A program made the position numbers and the translations under genes. From contig MPMZ01000031.1 of NCBI GenBank assembly GCA_002238765.1, positions 1 to 33,650 of the forward strand: a stretch of 33,650 nt of DNA. The letters run 5' to 3'. Of the stretch, positions 1-6,260 are shown one piece after another. The notes below the pieces were generated by a model that was given only the letters and a program-made list of their open reading frames with translations, searched no databases and was not told the DNA's origin. Source of the stretch: Nitrospira sp. bin75. GTDB taxonomy: Bacteria; Nitrospirota; Nitrospiria; Nitrospirales; UBA8639. Positions within the stretch are counted from its first letter, which is position 1, and the number at the start of each line of letters is the position of its first letter.

Positions 1-2
1 GC

Positions 3-23
3 GGACACACCGTCACGGTGTCC
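3..23 (+). promoter_or_regulatory. Leader hairpin 1 (edge copy)
   Basis: The arms GGACAC and GTGTCC pair around a 9-base loop and are followed by AAGGAAA at about 32-38, the same order as in the other leaders of this region. No ATG follows at the expected distance, so either the copy is degenerate or the match is fortuitous. Confidence 0.35.
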
Positions 24-230
24 AGCTTCTCAAGGAAACTCACCTCGGTTCAGCGCCGAACTATTCTTGCTGAACCGTGTGAACAATGCGGGGCGGCCGT
101 TCCACTTCCGCGCATCATTCGCCAAGTCTGCGACTCATGCCTCGGAAGCCTTGAAACCCTCGGCCACAAGCTCTTTTGTCGCCGGTGCGGCCTTCCCTAT
201 GAATACAAAGCCGGCACTGACGAAAGATAA
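18..230 (+). CDS. Small zinc-ribbon protein, 5' end uncertain
   Basis: A 70-residue reading frame contains three CxxC pairs (CEQC, CDSC, CRRC) near residues 21, 38 and 54, the spacing expected of a small zinc-binding treble-clef or ribbon protein. The frame stays open to the left window edge, so GTG at 18 may not be the true start and the gene may begin outside the window. A ribosome-binding-like AAGGAAA lies inside the frame with no good start codon after it. Role unknown. It sits at the head of a series of small same-strand genes. Confidence 0.6.
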   Translation: MSSFSRKLTSVQRRTILAEPCEQCGAAVPLPRIIRQVCDSCLGSLETLGHKLFCRRCGLPYEYKAGTDER

Positions 231-293
231 GAGAATTTCCGCAGAAAACCAGGCATGCTTTCCACCGCCAGAGGCTCGCCGGTCGTGCTGCTA

Positions 294-316
294 GCCCTCT
301 CCCTCGAGTGAAGGGC
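294..316 (+). promoter_or_regulatory. Leader hairpin 2
   Basis: GCCCT pairs with AGGGC around a 13-base loop ending in GTGA. The tract CAGGCGCTCACAC, then AAAAGGAG and ATG at 348, follows. It belongs to the AGGGCCAG sequence class of the leader family. Confidence 0.7.
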
Positions 317-347
317 CAGGCGCTCACACTTAAAAGGAGTCACGACC

Positions 348-557
348 ATGTCTCTCTCCTCGGATCTTGAACGAAGCATCCTCGCTGAATTGAAGACGCT
401 TCTCTGCAATCGCAAACTGCGAATGAAAGACCTCTATGAATGGTCCTCCGGTCCGGTCACACCCCGCGCCGGCGAAATCGCCGTCGACGTAAAGCTCTAC
501 AATACGGTCTGGCACTGCTGCGTCCCTGAAAGCGCAGAGAAAAGACCATCCGGTTAA
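348..557 (+). CDS. Small hypothetical protein (69 aa)
   Basis: The ATG at 348 is set by a strong AAAAGGAG about 8 bases upstream and by the leader hairpin at 294-316. The 69-residue product has an amphipathic N-terminus (SSDLERSILAELKTLL) and a short aromatic C-terminal part containing VWHCCVP. No family was recognised. It has no signal peptide or membrane segment. It is followed by 440 bases without a gene, so it is probably transcribed as its own short module. Confidence 0.7.
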   Translation: MSLSSDLERSILAELKTLLCNRKLRMKDLYEWSSGPVTPRAGEIAVDVKLYNTVWHCCVPESAEKRPSG

Positions 558-939
558 TCGGCCGGCCGGTGCCGGACACCCACTCTCGTCGGCCACTCTC
601 TTTTCTCGGCTTTGCCACGGCTCCTTCGGTACCGACTTCCCGCTCTTTCCCTTTTGCCCGGGGTCACACCCCGTCGTCTTCTCTCCTCGCCCCCGCCCCT
701 CATACCTTGAGACCCTCCTGCCAGCCTTCCGCGCTTCACACCTTCCTCACCCTTCCGGCTCCTTCCGTGTCTCCTGATCTCGATTCCCTGGCCGTAGCTC
801 GGGCCGCTTCGCTCCGCGTCGGACGCGCCTTGCCTCACAAAGGACATGCCTTCTCTCTGTTCACGCATTTGTCCTTGCAGCGCCGCTTACCGACCAGCGC
901 CCCGCCCAGCCGGTCGTCTCCTTCTGCATTCATGACGCA
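558..939 (+). other. C-rich, G-poor intergenic leader region
   Basis: No convincing gene is present on either strand. The plus strand is strongly pyrimidine-rich, with C well above G over most of the stretch. Long reading frames here are low-complexity translations of CT-rich DNA. The composition is what Rho-dependent terminators use, and it also resembles the unstructured upstream parts of the other leaders (3050-3460, 8180-8410). Confidence 0.5.
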
Positions 940-963
940 GACCTCCTGCCTTCGTGAGAGGTC
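940..963 (+). promoter_or_regulatory. Leader hairpin 3
   Basis: GACCTC pairs with GAGGTC around the 12-base loop CTGCCTTCGTGA. It is followed by AGTTCATTCA, then AAGGAG at 983-988 and ATG at 998. This is a typical member of the GAGGTC class, nearly identical to copies at 2753 and 8413. Confidence 0.8.
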
Positions 964-997
964 AGTTCATTCATAAACTTACGAAGGAGACTTCATC

Positions 998-1171
998 ATG
1001 GAATCCATCATCGACACTTTCACCGGCATTCAACCCCCTCCGGTCATACCAACACCCGATGGGCTTGAAATCGATCAAGCCGATATCGTCGCCTACAAAG
1101 ACATGGGTTTCGGCTACCGCGTCACGCTGGCAAACGGCACTCGGCGCTTCGTCTCTTACGACGACATGTAG
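998..1171 (+). CDS. Small hypothetical protein (57 aa)
   Basis: The ATG at 998 follows AAGGAGACTTCATC and leader hairpin 3, exactly as in the other leader-driven genes, which supports this short frame. The 57-residue product is acidic, with a Pro-rich N-terminal part (IQPPPVIPTPDG) and a C-terminal segment, YRVTLANGTRRFVSYDDM, that reads like a small beta-hairpin domain. No family was recognised. A GC-rich hairpin starts ten bases after the stop codon and probably ends the transcript. Confidence 0.65.
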   Translation: MESIIDTFTGIQPPPVIPTPDGLEIDQADIVAYKDMGFGYRVTLANGTRRFVSYDDM

Positions 1172-1180
1172 CTGCCCTCC

Positions 1181-1208
1181 GGCCGGCCTGGGGGTTCCCG
1201 GGCCGGCC
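1181..1208 (+). terminator. GC-rich hairpin after the 57-aa gene
   Basis: The arms GGCCGGCC and GGCCGGCC pair around an inner GGG/CCC extension. There is no clear T tract, only GTCTTCGTC, so it may act as a transcript 3' end or processing barrier rather than a strong intrinsic terminator. Confidence 0.45.
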
Positions 1209-1253
1209 GTCTTCGTCATCCGGTTGCGGGATCGCGGTCGGAACCGAAGAATC

Positions 1254-1285
1254 GAGCCGGTCCAGGTTCGAACCTGGGCCGGCTC
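1254..1285. repeat. Near-perfect 32-bp palindrome
   Basis: The half GAGCCGGTCCAGGTTC is followed by GAACCTGGGCCGGCTC. The two arms are complementary except for one T/G position, which would still pair in RNA. The centre GGTTCGAACC resembles a tRNA T-arm but no tRNA body is present. It may be a transcript-end hairpin or a protein binding palindrome. Confidence 0.6.
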
Positions 1286-1887
1286 TTTGAGTGATCTTGT
1301 CACGGCCGCCCTTTCTCTCATCCACCCCTTTTCCGGAAGCTCCCATCAGAAAGTCCCATCAGAAGTTACGATCGGAAACTGTCCGTCCGAAGCCATCACC
1401 AACACCCACTGCCCATCACGTCGCGGCCCTCACCTTATTCTCTCTCCGCTCATCATGATTGCCCTCCCCACATGCTCGCCCCGCCTGGCCTAATGGCTAG
1501 GCGGAGGTCCGGAGCGCGGGAGCGAAGCGCCGGCGCTCCTCTCGCCTCACGTTCGCCCCCAAAAATCCTCGGCCGCCACACCTCATGCTTCGGTCTTCCG
1601 GCGCGCGTCTTGCCCCTCCATCTTCCCTTCTGTCTGCCGGCAGCCGAAAAGGTTACGGGCTTCACAACTCATGTTGTCGGATTGCGTCGATCGTCGCCTC
1701 TTCCCGAAGGGCCTGGAGGCGCTTAGGCTCACCTCCTCTTGGCTCATTGACGTGCGGCTTAGGCGATCTGCTCTCATCGCCGCGTCCTGGAGGGTTTGGG
1801 CTCCGCCCTCGATCCGGACAAGCGCTACGCGCTAGGTCCTCTCGACCATCCACCAGATCCCCGCGTGTCTCCTTGTCGTTTCTCTCA
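1286..1887 (+). other. Long intergenic region with hairpins and repeats
   Basis: No supported gene. It contains two copies of TCCCATCAGAA (1341-1351, 1354-1364), a hairpin CCGCCTGGCC/GGCTAGGCGG at 1481-1504, and the GGAGCGC hairpin at 1511-1539 that recurs near 13828. A GTCTCCTTGTCGTT box at 1867-1880 recurs upstream of other leader hairpins. Confidence 0.5.
1505..1540 (+). repeat. GGAGCGC/GCGCTCC repeat hairpin, copy 1
   Basis: AGGTCCGGAGCGCGGG, then GCGCCGGCGCTCCT, form a stem with arms GGAGCGC and GCGCTCC. Nearly the same sequence is found at 13823-13858 at the end of the last small gene. Here no gene ends at it, which suggests a copied transcript-end element or the remains of a lost gene. 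Confidence 0.6.
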
Positions 1888-1921
1888 CGACCCCTCCCTA
1901 TCAGGGTTCCCTATAGGGTCG
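1888..1921 (+). promoter_or_regulatory. Leader hairpin 4
   Basis: CGACCC pairs with GGGTCG around a long loop that contains a smaller CCCTATCAGGG-type hairpin. GATTCATTCAC and AAGGAG at 1938-1943 follow, with ATG at 1950. The stem sequence differs from other copies but the pairing and position are kept. Confidence 0.7.
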
Positions 1922-1949
1922 ATTCATTCACTAAATCAAGGAGACGAAC

Positions 1950-2159
1950 ATGAAGCAGACTCACAAAGCCACACTCAACACCCAAACCGCACGGCAGCCC
2001 GTCACGCACCAGATCCACAGTTACGACGTCACGATCACACTCTCTTCCGACAACAAAAACCAAGAACCCATAACCGTTAAAACCGTCCGCCTCGCAGACT
2101 TGCCAGCCTTGCTGCAAGCCTTGGCAAAAATCGAGGAGCAACACGCCGCGATCGCTTAA
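1950..2159 (+). CDS. Small hypothetical protein (69 aa)
   Basis: The start is fixed by AAGGAG seven bases before ATG and by leader hairpin 4. The 69-residue product has a polar N-terminus, a short beta-rich centre (SYDVTITLSSDNK, then TVKTVRLADLP) and an amphipathic C-terminal helix (LLQALAKIEEQHAAIA). The ending resembles that of the 80-aa protein at 3522 (INQQIAALA). No family was named. A strong hairpin follows the stop, and the next small gene is less than 100 bases downstream, so the two may share a transcript. Confidence 0.7.
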   Translation: MKQTHKATLNTQTARQPVTHQIHSYDVTITLSSDNKNQEPITVKTVRLADLPALLQALAKIEEQHAAIA

Positions 2160-2172
2160 AGAAGCGATCGCA

Positions 2173-2205
2173 CCGCCGCGACGGCCAGGGTGCCGTCGCT
2201 GGCGG
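2173..2205 (+). terminator. Strong hairpin between small genes
   Basis: CCGCC-GCGACGGC pairs with GCCGTCGC-T-GGCGG around CAGGGT, about 13 bp with one bulge. A related hairpin with the same CCGCACCGCCGCG context occurs after the 80-aa gene at 3785. There is no T tract directly after it; it may protect or define the 3' end of the upstream message. Confidence 0.55.
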
Positions 2206-2247
2206 CCGGCGAACCTTTCTCTAACTTTCACTTCTCTGGAGGACACT

Positions 2248-2385
2248 ATGAGAATCACTCGAAAGAAATTCTTCAAAACCACGGCCGCGAAGATCGCCAA
2301 TCCGTATCTCGGCTGGCGCTGCATCTTCTTTGGACTCCTCCGAGTCTCAGAAGATTGTTACCGCACCGGCCCGCCGATCCGCTAA
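2248..2385 (+). CDS. Small basic protein (45 aa)
   Basis: ATG at 2248 is preceded by CTGGAGGAC (GGAGG about 6 bases upstream). The 45-residue product begins MRITRKKFFKTTAAKIANPY, is strongly basic, and continues with a hydrophobic WRCIFFGLL stretch. The charge suggests nucleic-acid binding or membrane association, but this is inference. An excellent intrinsic terminator starts 12 bases after the stop, which supports a real transcription unit. The basic start recalls the 54-aa protein at 13681. Confidence 0.6.
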   Translation: MRITRKKFFKTTAAKIANPYLGWRCIFFGLLRVSEDCYRTGPPIR

Positions 2386-2397
2386 GGCCTTCCCTCC

Positions 2398-2437
2398 GGG
2401 CCTGGATCTCGCTTCTCGGGATCCAGGCCCTTTTTTT
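2398..2437 (+). terminator. Intrinsic terminator
   Basis: GGGCCTGGATC pairs with GATCCAGGCCC and is followed directly by seven T residues. This is a textbook Rho-independent terminator closing the module that ends with the 45-aa gene. Confidence 0.92.
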
Positions 2438-2588
2438 ACTCATCCCACTGCATTTCAAAACCGGCTTCCTGACTCTCTCCCTCCGACAGAAGATCCGAGT
2501 CTCAACAACCTCTCGCAGATCGGCTCCCGTGGCAGCCCAAGCGCCCTCTCCCATCCTTTCTACTCCCTGCGCTGGCTCCGAATACGGC

Positions 2589-2810
2589 TTTTTGTCCTGT
2601 TGCTCCGTGGTCCTCCCAGGCCTGGGCTACGCCCCCTCCCGCGCCGGCAGAGGCCGTGCCTTACTCTGCGTTTCAGTCACTTTGGCCTTGCCGATCGGCG
2701 CTTGGTCGACCGGCCCTCCGGCCGCCGGCCGTCTCCTTGTCCGTGTCTGTCCCGACCTCCTGCATTCGTGAGAGGTCGATTCATCTACTAACAACCAAGG
2801 AAACTTCATC
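2589..2810 (+). repeat. Long leader repeat, copy A
   Basis: About 220 bases upstream of the 39-aa gene are closely matched by 6722-6942, including the long shared blocks around CGCGCCGGCAGAGGCCGTG and GGCCTTGCCGATCGGCGCTT. A shorter, diverged copy is at 8302-8468. The repeat ends in the leader hairpin, ribosome binding site and start codon, after which the genes differ. Confidence 0.85.
2753..2778 (+). promoter_or_regulatory. Leader hairpin 5
   Basis: CGACCTC pairs with GAGGTCG, 7 bp, around CTGCATTCGTGA. ATTCATCTACTAACAACCAAGG leads into a ribosome binding site (AAGGAAA) and ATG at 2811. Confidence 0.82.
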
Positions 2811-2930
2811 ATGACGAACAACAAAGCCATCAAAATCAACGCCACCGCCAAAGTCACCGGAAGCAAAAAAGGCGCCAAGAGAGAAGCTGCCAAGAAGGCC
2901 CGTCGCCTCTTCACCCGAGTGCCCCGCTGA
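2811..2930 (+). CDS. Very small, highly basic protein (39 aa)
   Basis: The ATG at 2811 follows AAGGAAACTTCATC and leader hairpin 5. The 39-residue product is rich in Lys, Arg and Ala, including SKKGAKREAAKKARRLFTR, with almost no acidic residues, so it may bind nucleic acid. A perfect intrinsic terminator begins 26 bases after the stop. The full leader-gene-terminator arrangement makes a real monocistronic unit likely despite the length. Family unknown. Confidence 0.65.
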   Translation: MTNNKAIKINATAKVTGSKKGAKREAAKKARRLFTRVPR

Positions 2931-2955
2931 TCGTCGAAGGGAGAGAAATACAGAA

Positions 2956-2990
2956 GGCGTCGCGGTCTCTGACCGCGACGCCTTTTTCTT
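2956..2990 (+). terminator. Intrinsic terminator
   Basis: GGCGTCGCGGTC pairs perfectly with GACCGCGACGCC around a 3-base loop, followed by TTTTTCTTT. A very strong Rho-independent terminator for the 39-aa gene. Confidence 0.95.
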
Positions 2991-3459
2991 TATCCCCTCA
3001 ATCTCCAAAGCACACTTCAAGAACACTACAAAACCCAATTTTTCTGTTTACCCAGGGCTTCCACCTTTTTCCTGGAATCGCGGCCTAGCGGACCGGGTGT
3101 CGCGGGATCCGGAAACCGGATCGGCGTCTCTGGTCTTTCCTGGTTCACATTTCTCACCCGCTGGCCGGACCGGTTGCTTCCTTGCCTGACTCGACTCCCC
3201 CGGGCCCAGGACTCTTTCTTCCTCATTCTTCTTACTCTGGCTTCTGTGCTTCGTCTCGGCGACGGGGCAATAGGGGCTTGTTCCGTTGTCGGCCTTCCGG
3301 CCGGCTTGAGCTTCGCTCTCGGCCGCACGCTCTCGGTTCGGGCTCCTTGACGCCCGGTCCTTCCGTCCATTCGCGCCTCCAGGCATCGGGCTACCGAGCC
3401 GTGCATATGTTGGCCGACCAGCCGGACCGGGGCCGACCGTCCCCTTGTTGTTCACTCGA
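2991..3459 (+). other. Intergenic leader region, C-rich
   Basis: No supported gene. The plus strand is C/T-rich, with a few long open frames that look like composition artefacts. A GTCCCCTTGTTGTTCA box at about 3439-3454 corresponds to GTCTCCTTGTCGTTCA before other leader hairpins. Confidence 0.45.
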
Positions 3460-3488
3460 CTGGCCCTCTCCGCTTGGTGTAGGGCCAG
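3460..3488 (+). promoter_or_regulatory. Leader hairpin 6
   Basis: CTGGCCCT pairs with AGGGCCAG, 8 bp, around CTCCGCTTGGTGT. It is followed by TTCATTCAC, AAGGAG and ATG at 3522. It joins the AGGGCCAG stem type to the TTCATTCAC tail typical of the GAGGTC class, linking the two subfamilies. Confidence 0.82.
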
Positions 3489-3521
3489 TTCATTCACGAA
3501 CACAAACAAGGAGACTCAACT

Positions 3522-3764
3522 ATGGATCAGCCCCAAAATAACACCCCTCAAAAACCCGTGATCGAGCACAAAGACGGCGCCATTAAGGCCGCGGTCTGGC
3601 CGAACGAGGGAGCCAATGGGCCGTATCACACGGTCTCGATTTTCCGCATTTACAAAGCTCAGGACGGCAAATGGAAGCAAACCAAGTCGTTCCGGGCCAA
3701 AGACATGCCGGTTGTGGCGCGAGTCGCCACCGAAATCAACCAGCAAATCGCCGCGTTGGCTTAG
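3522..3764 (+). CDS. Small conserved-type protein, paralogue of the 6943 gene (80 aa)
   Basis: The start is set by AAGGAG and leader hairpin 6. The core pattern GAIKAAVWPNEGANGPYHTV, then F-IYK-DGKWK-T-FRAKDMPVVA, is matched residue by residue by the protein at 6943 (GAVVASVWKNDGQNGPYRTV). The fold looks like a small all-beta domain followed by one helix. From memory, similar W-N-GPY-TV-R-YK-W proteins are common as hypothetical proteins in plasmids and Planctomycetes; this was not checked. Function unknown, possibly single-stranded DNA or RNA binding. Confidence 0.8.
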   Translation: MDQPQNNTPQKPVIEHKDGAIKAAVWPNEGANGPYHTVSIFRIYKAQDGKWKQTKSFRAKDMPVVARVATEINQQIAALA

Positions 3765-3784
3765 AAAGCCTCCGCACCGCCGCG

Positions 3785-3805
3785 CGACGGGCGCTTGGCC
3801 CGTCG
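3785..3805 (+). terminator. Hairpin after the 80-aa gene
   Basis: CGACGGGC pairs with GCCCGTCG around GCTT. The flanking CCGCACCGCCGCG resembles that at 2170, showing that 3' hairpins here are also related to one another. No T tract. Confidence 0.5.
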
Positions 3806-3853
3806 TTAGCGGCCGCGATTCCTTTCAAATCTTTCTGGATGGAGGAAAACCCA

Positions 3854-4321
3854 ATGCCAGACGACACACAACCCCATCGCCTCGAATTTGGATCCATCAC
3901 CCTTCACCAACCACCCGAAGGTGATGAGATCCCGCCCGAATCCGTCAAAGTCTTCATGCCGGCTTCGGACGGCGGCAGGCACTGCATCGGCTTCCTGTTC
4001 GCCGATTCCAGCATGGATAGCTGCTGGGGCGCGTCTGACGGCGTCCGCGAGGCACTCGCGGCAGGACAGTTCACCACGTTTCCTGACCTGACCTCCCTGA
4101 AACAACACCTGCGCGCCCTTTACGCCACGCGCCATGCCACGGATCGCCGACTCAAAGACAGCATCAATACCGTCTATCAGCGGGCGCACGAGCTCGAATC
4201 GCTGGCACGGCAAGCGGACAACATCCACGTCCGCGATTCCATGTTCACTTTCAAGCTCCACCTCGACTCATGCCGCGCCATTTTGGAACTCGGTGGCCAC
4301 GAACACGAAATCCCTCGATAG
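3854..4321 (+). CDS. Hypothetical protein (155 aa)
   Basis: The frame is open further upstream, but the ATG at 3854 is preceded by ATGGAGGAAAAC, an ideal ribosome binding site, so it is taken as the start. The N-terminal half is beta-like (VKVFMPASDGGRHCIGFLFAD). From about residue 75 it is helical (LKQHLRALYATRHATDRRLKDSI). There is a His-rich tail (GGHEHEIPR). No membrane segment or known domain was seen. It heads a close run of three larger genes (3854, 4366, 4772) that probably share a transcript. Confidence 0.75.
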   Translation: MPDDTQPHRLEFGSITLHQPPEGDEIPPESVKVFMPASDGGRHCIGFLFADSSMDSCWGASDGVREALAAGQFTTFPDLTSLKQHLRALYATRHATDRRLKDSINTVYQRAHELESLARQADNIHVRDSMFTFKLHLDSCRAILELGGHEHEIPR

Positions 4322-4365
4322 CCGCCCACCTCTTGCTCACTTTCCAAACCAAAGGACGTTCACTC

Positions 4366-4755
4366 ATGCCTCAATTCGAACTCCCGGAAAAAACCATATC
4401 TGGAAAACCCCTCACGATCGCCGGCCTGTCCGACCAGGCGCAACGACTCCTCCGCCAGGGCTGGACCAAGGGAACCATCGCGCGCGATTCACGCGGAGAC
4501 GCCCTCGACTGCGACGATCCTAACGCCGTCTCCTGGTGCCTCATCGGCAGCATCAATCGCGCCTACTACGACCTCACCGGCCGACGCCCAAACTACACCG
4601 GCCCCTACCGCGAATTTTGGGAACGCATCGAAGCCGGCCTCTTGCATCGCTATGGCCACAAGGACCTCATTGAAGCCAATGACGCCCAAACCACCGTCTC
4701 CCCTCTGCTCGCTCTGCTCCGCGACGCTCGCTTTCCGCAACCTCCCATATACTGA
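4366..4755 (+). CDS. DUF6197-like protein (129 aa)
   Basis: ATG at 4366 follows AAAGGACG, which selects it over earlier in-frame starts. The block GWTKGTIARDSRGDALDCDD, then AVSWCLIGSINRAYYDL, matches what I recall of the DUF6197 family of actinobacterial, proteobacterial and plasmid proteins (W-x-G-x-x-A-RD..G, D-A-x-x-WC-x-x-G-A). The assignment is by motif only. The molecular role of that family is not established. It lies between two other unassigned genes in the same direction, 44 bases after the first and 16 before the next. Confidence 0.7.
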   Translation: MPQFELPEKTISGKPLTIAGLSDQAQRLLRQGWTKGTIARDSRGDALDCDDPNAVSWCLIGSINRAYYDLTGRRPNYTGPYREFWERIEAGLLHRYGHKDLIEANDAQTTVSPLLALLRDARFPQPPIY

Positions 4756-4771
4756 TCTCTAAAGGAGAACC

Positions 4772-5185
4772 ATGACCACCATCACCCTTGAAATCCAAAA
4801 AGAACCCCGCGATGCCGTGCGCTTCCATCGCCACTACAATCCGGACTCGCACCAATGGGAGCTCGTCCGCATTACCGAATACCACGTCGGCTCCTTCGAC
4901 GATGAAAAAACGACCCAGCAACTCGCCAATTTTTGGGGCCAGGTCTACTTTGAGCGGACTTACTACAATGCAACCCGAGTCTACCTCGAGGGCGCTTACG
5001 TCGCCGATATCGTCCTCGTTCATTCCAGAACCGAGGCCTCAAAATGGTTCATTGATCGCCGCGTTCAGAACGCCGTCGAAATGGCTTTCGAGACGAGCGG
5101 CTTTCTCTCCTCTCACGCGGCTGAAAAACTAATCCTCGATGCCTGGCAAGCGAAATGCCAGCGCGAAGGCAAGACCTTCCCCTAA
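4772..5185 (+). CDS. Hypothetical protein (137 aa)
   Basis: AAAGGAG six bases before ATG fixes the start. The 137-residue product is rich in aromatic residues and His (RFHRHYNPDSHQWELVRI) and has an alpha-helical C-terminal third. There is no signal sequence or transmembrane helix. No family recognised. The short gap to the preceding gene (16 bases) suggests translational or transcriptional coupling; the next gene has its own hairpin leader. Confidence 0.75.
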   Translation: MTTITLEIQKEPRDAVRFHRHYNPDSHQWELVRITEYHVGSFDDEKTTQQLANFWGQVYFERTYYNATRVYLEGAYVADIVLVHSRTEASKWFIDRRVQNAVEMAFETSGFLSSHAAEKLILDAWQAKCQREGKTFP

Positions 5186-5199
5186 ATACTGATCGCGCC

Positions 5200-5229
5200 C
5201 TGGGCCCTCTCCCCAGAGTGAAGGGCCAG
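5200..5229 (+). promoter_or_regulatory. Leader hairpin 7
   Basis: GGCCCT pairs with AGGGCC, extendable with one bulged G to CTGG-CCCT/AGGGCCAG, around CTCCCCAGAGTGA. CGCTCACTCACT, AAGGAGG and ATG at 5262 follow. Nearly the same downstream tract is found after hairpin 2. Confidence 0.78.
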
Positions 5230-5261
5230 GCGCTCACTCACTGACACAAGGAGGCTTCACG

Positions 5262-5429
5262 ATGGTTCGACTGCAAATACAGGAAACCGCTACCGGCTGG
5301 CACGTGCACGTCCACCCTTCTGATAAATTCAATCTCGACCAGGACTACACCCTCGCCTCCAAGCGCGAAGCGCTGCAAAAGGCCAAGGACGTGCTCGAAC
5401 AATGGATCTTGGAGGTGGAGGACTGCTGA
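5262..5429 (+). CDS. Small hypothetical protein (55 aa)
   Basis: The ATG at 5262 lies eight bases after AAGGAGG and behind leader hairpin 7. The 55-residue product has a beta part (VRLQIQETATGWHVHVHPSD) followed by a single helix (SKREALQKAKDVLEQWILEV), a layout resembling small HicB-like or double-stranded-RNA-binding-like folds. No family is claimed. A GGCCGG/CCGGCC hairpin follows the stop within three bases. Confidence 0.68.
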   Translation: MVRLQIQETATGWHVHVHPSDKFNLDQDYTLASKREALQKAKDVLEQWILEVEDC

Positions 5430-5431
5430 CC

Positions 5432-5445
5432 GGCCGGGGCCGGCC
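5432..5445 (+). terminator. Short GC hairpin
   Basis: GGCCGG pairs with CCGGCC around GG directly after the stop codon of the 55-aa gene, then GTCTTGAC. It resembles the hairpin after the 57-aa gene at 1181, including the GTCTT tail. Confidence 0.4.
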
Positions 5446-5495
5446 GTCTTGACAATTTGCTCCAAACGTCACATGCTTATGAAAGGAGAATTCTT

Positions 5496-5810
5496 ATGAG
5501 CGATACCGTCATCTTCGACACCAATCTGCACATCAAGCGCATCACAAAAACCGGCGTCTCTCACGAAACCGCCGAAGCCTTCGTCGAAACCGTCGCGCAC
5601 GTCCTCGAACACAATCTCGCCACGAAGACCGACATTGAAGCCTTGCGTCTCGCGACGAAGACCGACATCGAACTCCTGCGAAAAGAGACTCAAATAGCCA
5701 TCACAAAGCTTGAAAACAAGCTTATTAGGTGGATCGTCGGTATGACCCTCGGCATGACGCTCACCACGATACTCGCTTTTATAGGAATAGCCGCCGTCTT
5801 CATCAAATAG
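5496..5810 (+). CDS. DUF1640-like coiled-coil membrane protein (104 aa)
   Basis: The ATG at 5496 follows GAAAGGAGAA. The product starts with a soluble segment, then has two tandem heptad-like repeats (LATKTDIEALR, LATKTDIELLR), a coiled-coil stretch (KETQIAITKLENKLI) and a C-terminal membrane helix of about 25 hydrophobic residues (WIVGMTLGMTLTTILAFIGI). This order is typical of DUF1640/CCDC90-type proteins, tail-anchored coiled-coil proteins of unclear function often found on mobile elements. The following gene encodes a shortened relative, so the two are probably co-transcribed. Confidence 0.8.
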   Translation: MSDTVIFDTNLHIKRITKTGVSHETAEAFVETVAHVLEHNLATKTDIEALRLATKTDIELLRKETQIAITKLENKLIRWIVGMTLGMTLTTILAFIGIAAVFIK

Positions 5811-5826
5811 CGGGGAGAGGAACCCA

Positions 5827-5985
5827 TTGCCCGAAACCAATCTTGGGACGAAGACCGACATCGCGGCCGTCGTGCTTGAACTGAAAAACGACCTCACTAA
5901 AGAGATTCAAGCCGCCCAATTCAGAATCATCGCCTTCTTGGGCGGCTTTGCCACCTTCCTCTTCACGCTCGACAAGTTCTGCTGA
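5827..5985 (+). CDS. Mini DUF1640-like membrane protein, TTG start (52 aa)
   Basis: A 52-residue frame starts at TTG 5827, after GGGGAGAGGAACCCA, 16 bases behind the preceding stop. It repeats the sequence plan of its neighbour in miniature: one heptad block (LGTKTDIAAVVLELKNDLTKE) and a C-terminal membrane segment (IIAFLGGFATFLFTL). No ATG is available. The shared TKTDI motif and tight spacing support a real gene that arose by duplication. It may form a mixed coiled-coil complex with the 104-aa protein. Confidence 0.65.
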   Translation: MPETNLGTKTDIAAVVLELKNDLTKEIQAAQFRIIAFLGGFATFLFTLDKFC

Positions 5986-5997
5986 TCGCTTCCCCTG

Positions 5998-6025
5998 GGC
6001 CGACGTCCTCCAAGACGACGTCGGC
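5998..6025 (+). promoter_or_regulatory. Leader hairpin 8 (variant)
   Basis: GGCCGACGTC pairs perfectly with GACGTCGGCC, 10 bp, around CTCCAAGAC-like bases. GACTCACAC follows as in other leaders, but ATG comes at once (6036) without an AAGGAG. Confidence 0.6.
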
Positions 6026-6035
6026 CGACTCACAC

Positions 6036-6260
6036 ATGCCGCGCTACCACCAACGAAGAGGACGCTTCACGCACTACTACGGCCGACGCTGGGATCTCGG
6101 CCTCTGTGGGCAGCGCTCCAAAAGCATCGGCGAATCAAAATACGTCACTTGCCCGAAGTGCATTGCGCTGATGAAAGCGCGCGGTATTCCGCTCGAACCC
6201 GACAGACACGCAATCACCGGCGAGCTCATACCTCACCCGGGCGTAGCACCCTCATCTTGA
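6036..6260 (+). CDS. Small zinc-ribbon-like protein (74 aa)
   Basis: The ATG at 6036 comes ten bases after a 10-bp leader hairpin, without a normal ribosome binding site, so the start is less sure. The product is basic at the N-terminus (PRYHQRRGRFTHYYGRRW), then has C-x(16)-CPKC, possibly a three-Cys zinc site. Such W-LCG...TCPKC proteins occur in phages and plasmids. Function unknown. The stop codon lies inside one arm of a 15-bp inverted repeat that continues to 6423. Confidence 0.55.
   Translation: MPRYHQRRGRFTHYYGRRWDLGLCGQRSKSIGESKYVTCPKCIALMKARGIPLEPDRHAITGELIPHPGVAPSS

Noticed and set aside
569-976. Long open frames in the CT-rich intergenic regions (for example 569-976 on the plus strand and 554-868 on the minus strand)
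   Set aside because: Low-complexity translations of C/T-rich DNA with no ribosome binding site. The conserved leader hairpin and start at 998 show that the region is non-coding.
1254-1285. tRNA gene around the GGTTCGAACC centre
   Set aside because: No acceptor, D or anticodon arms surround it. It is a simple palindrome.
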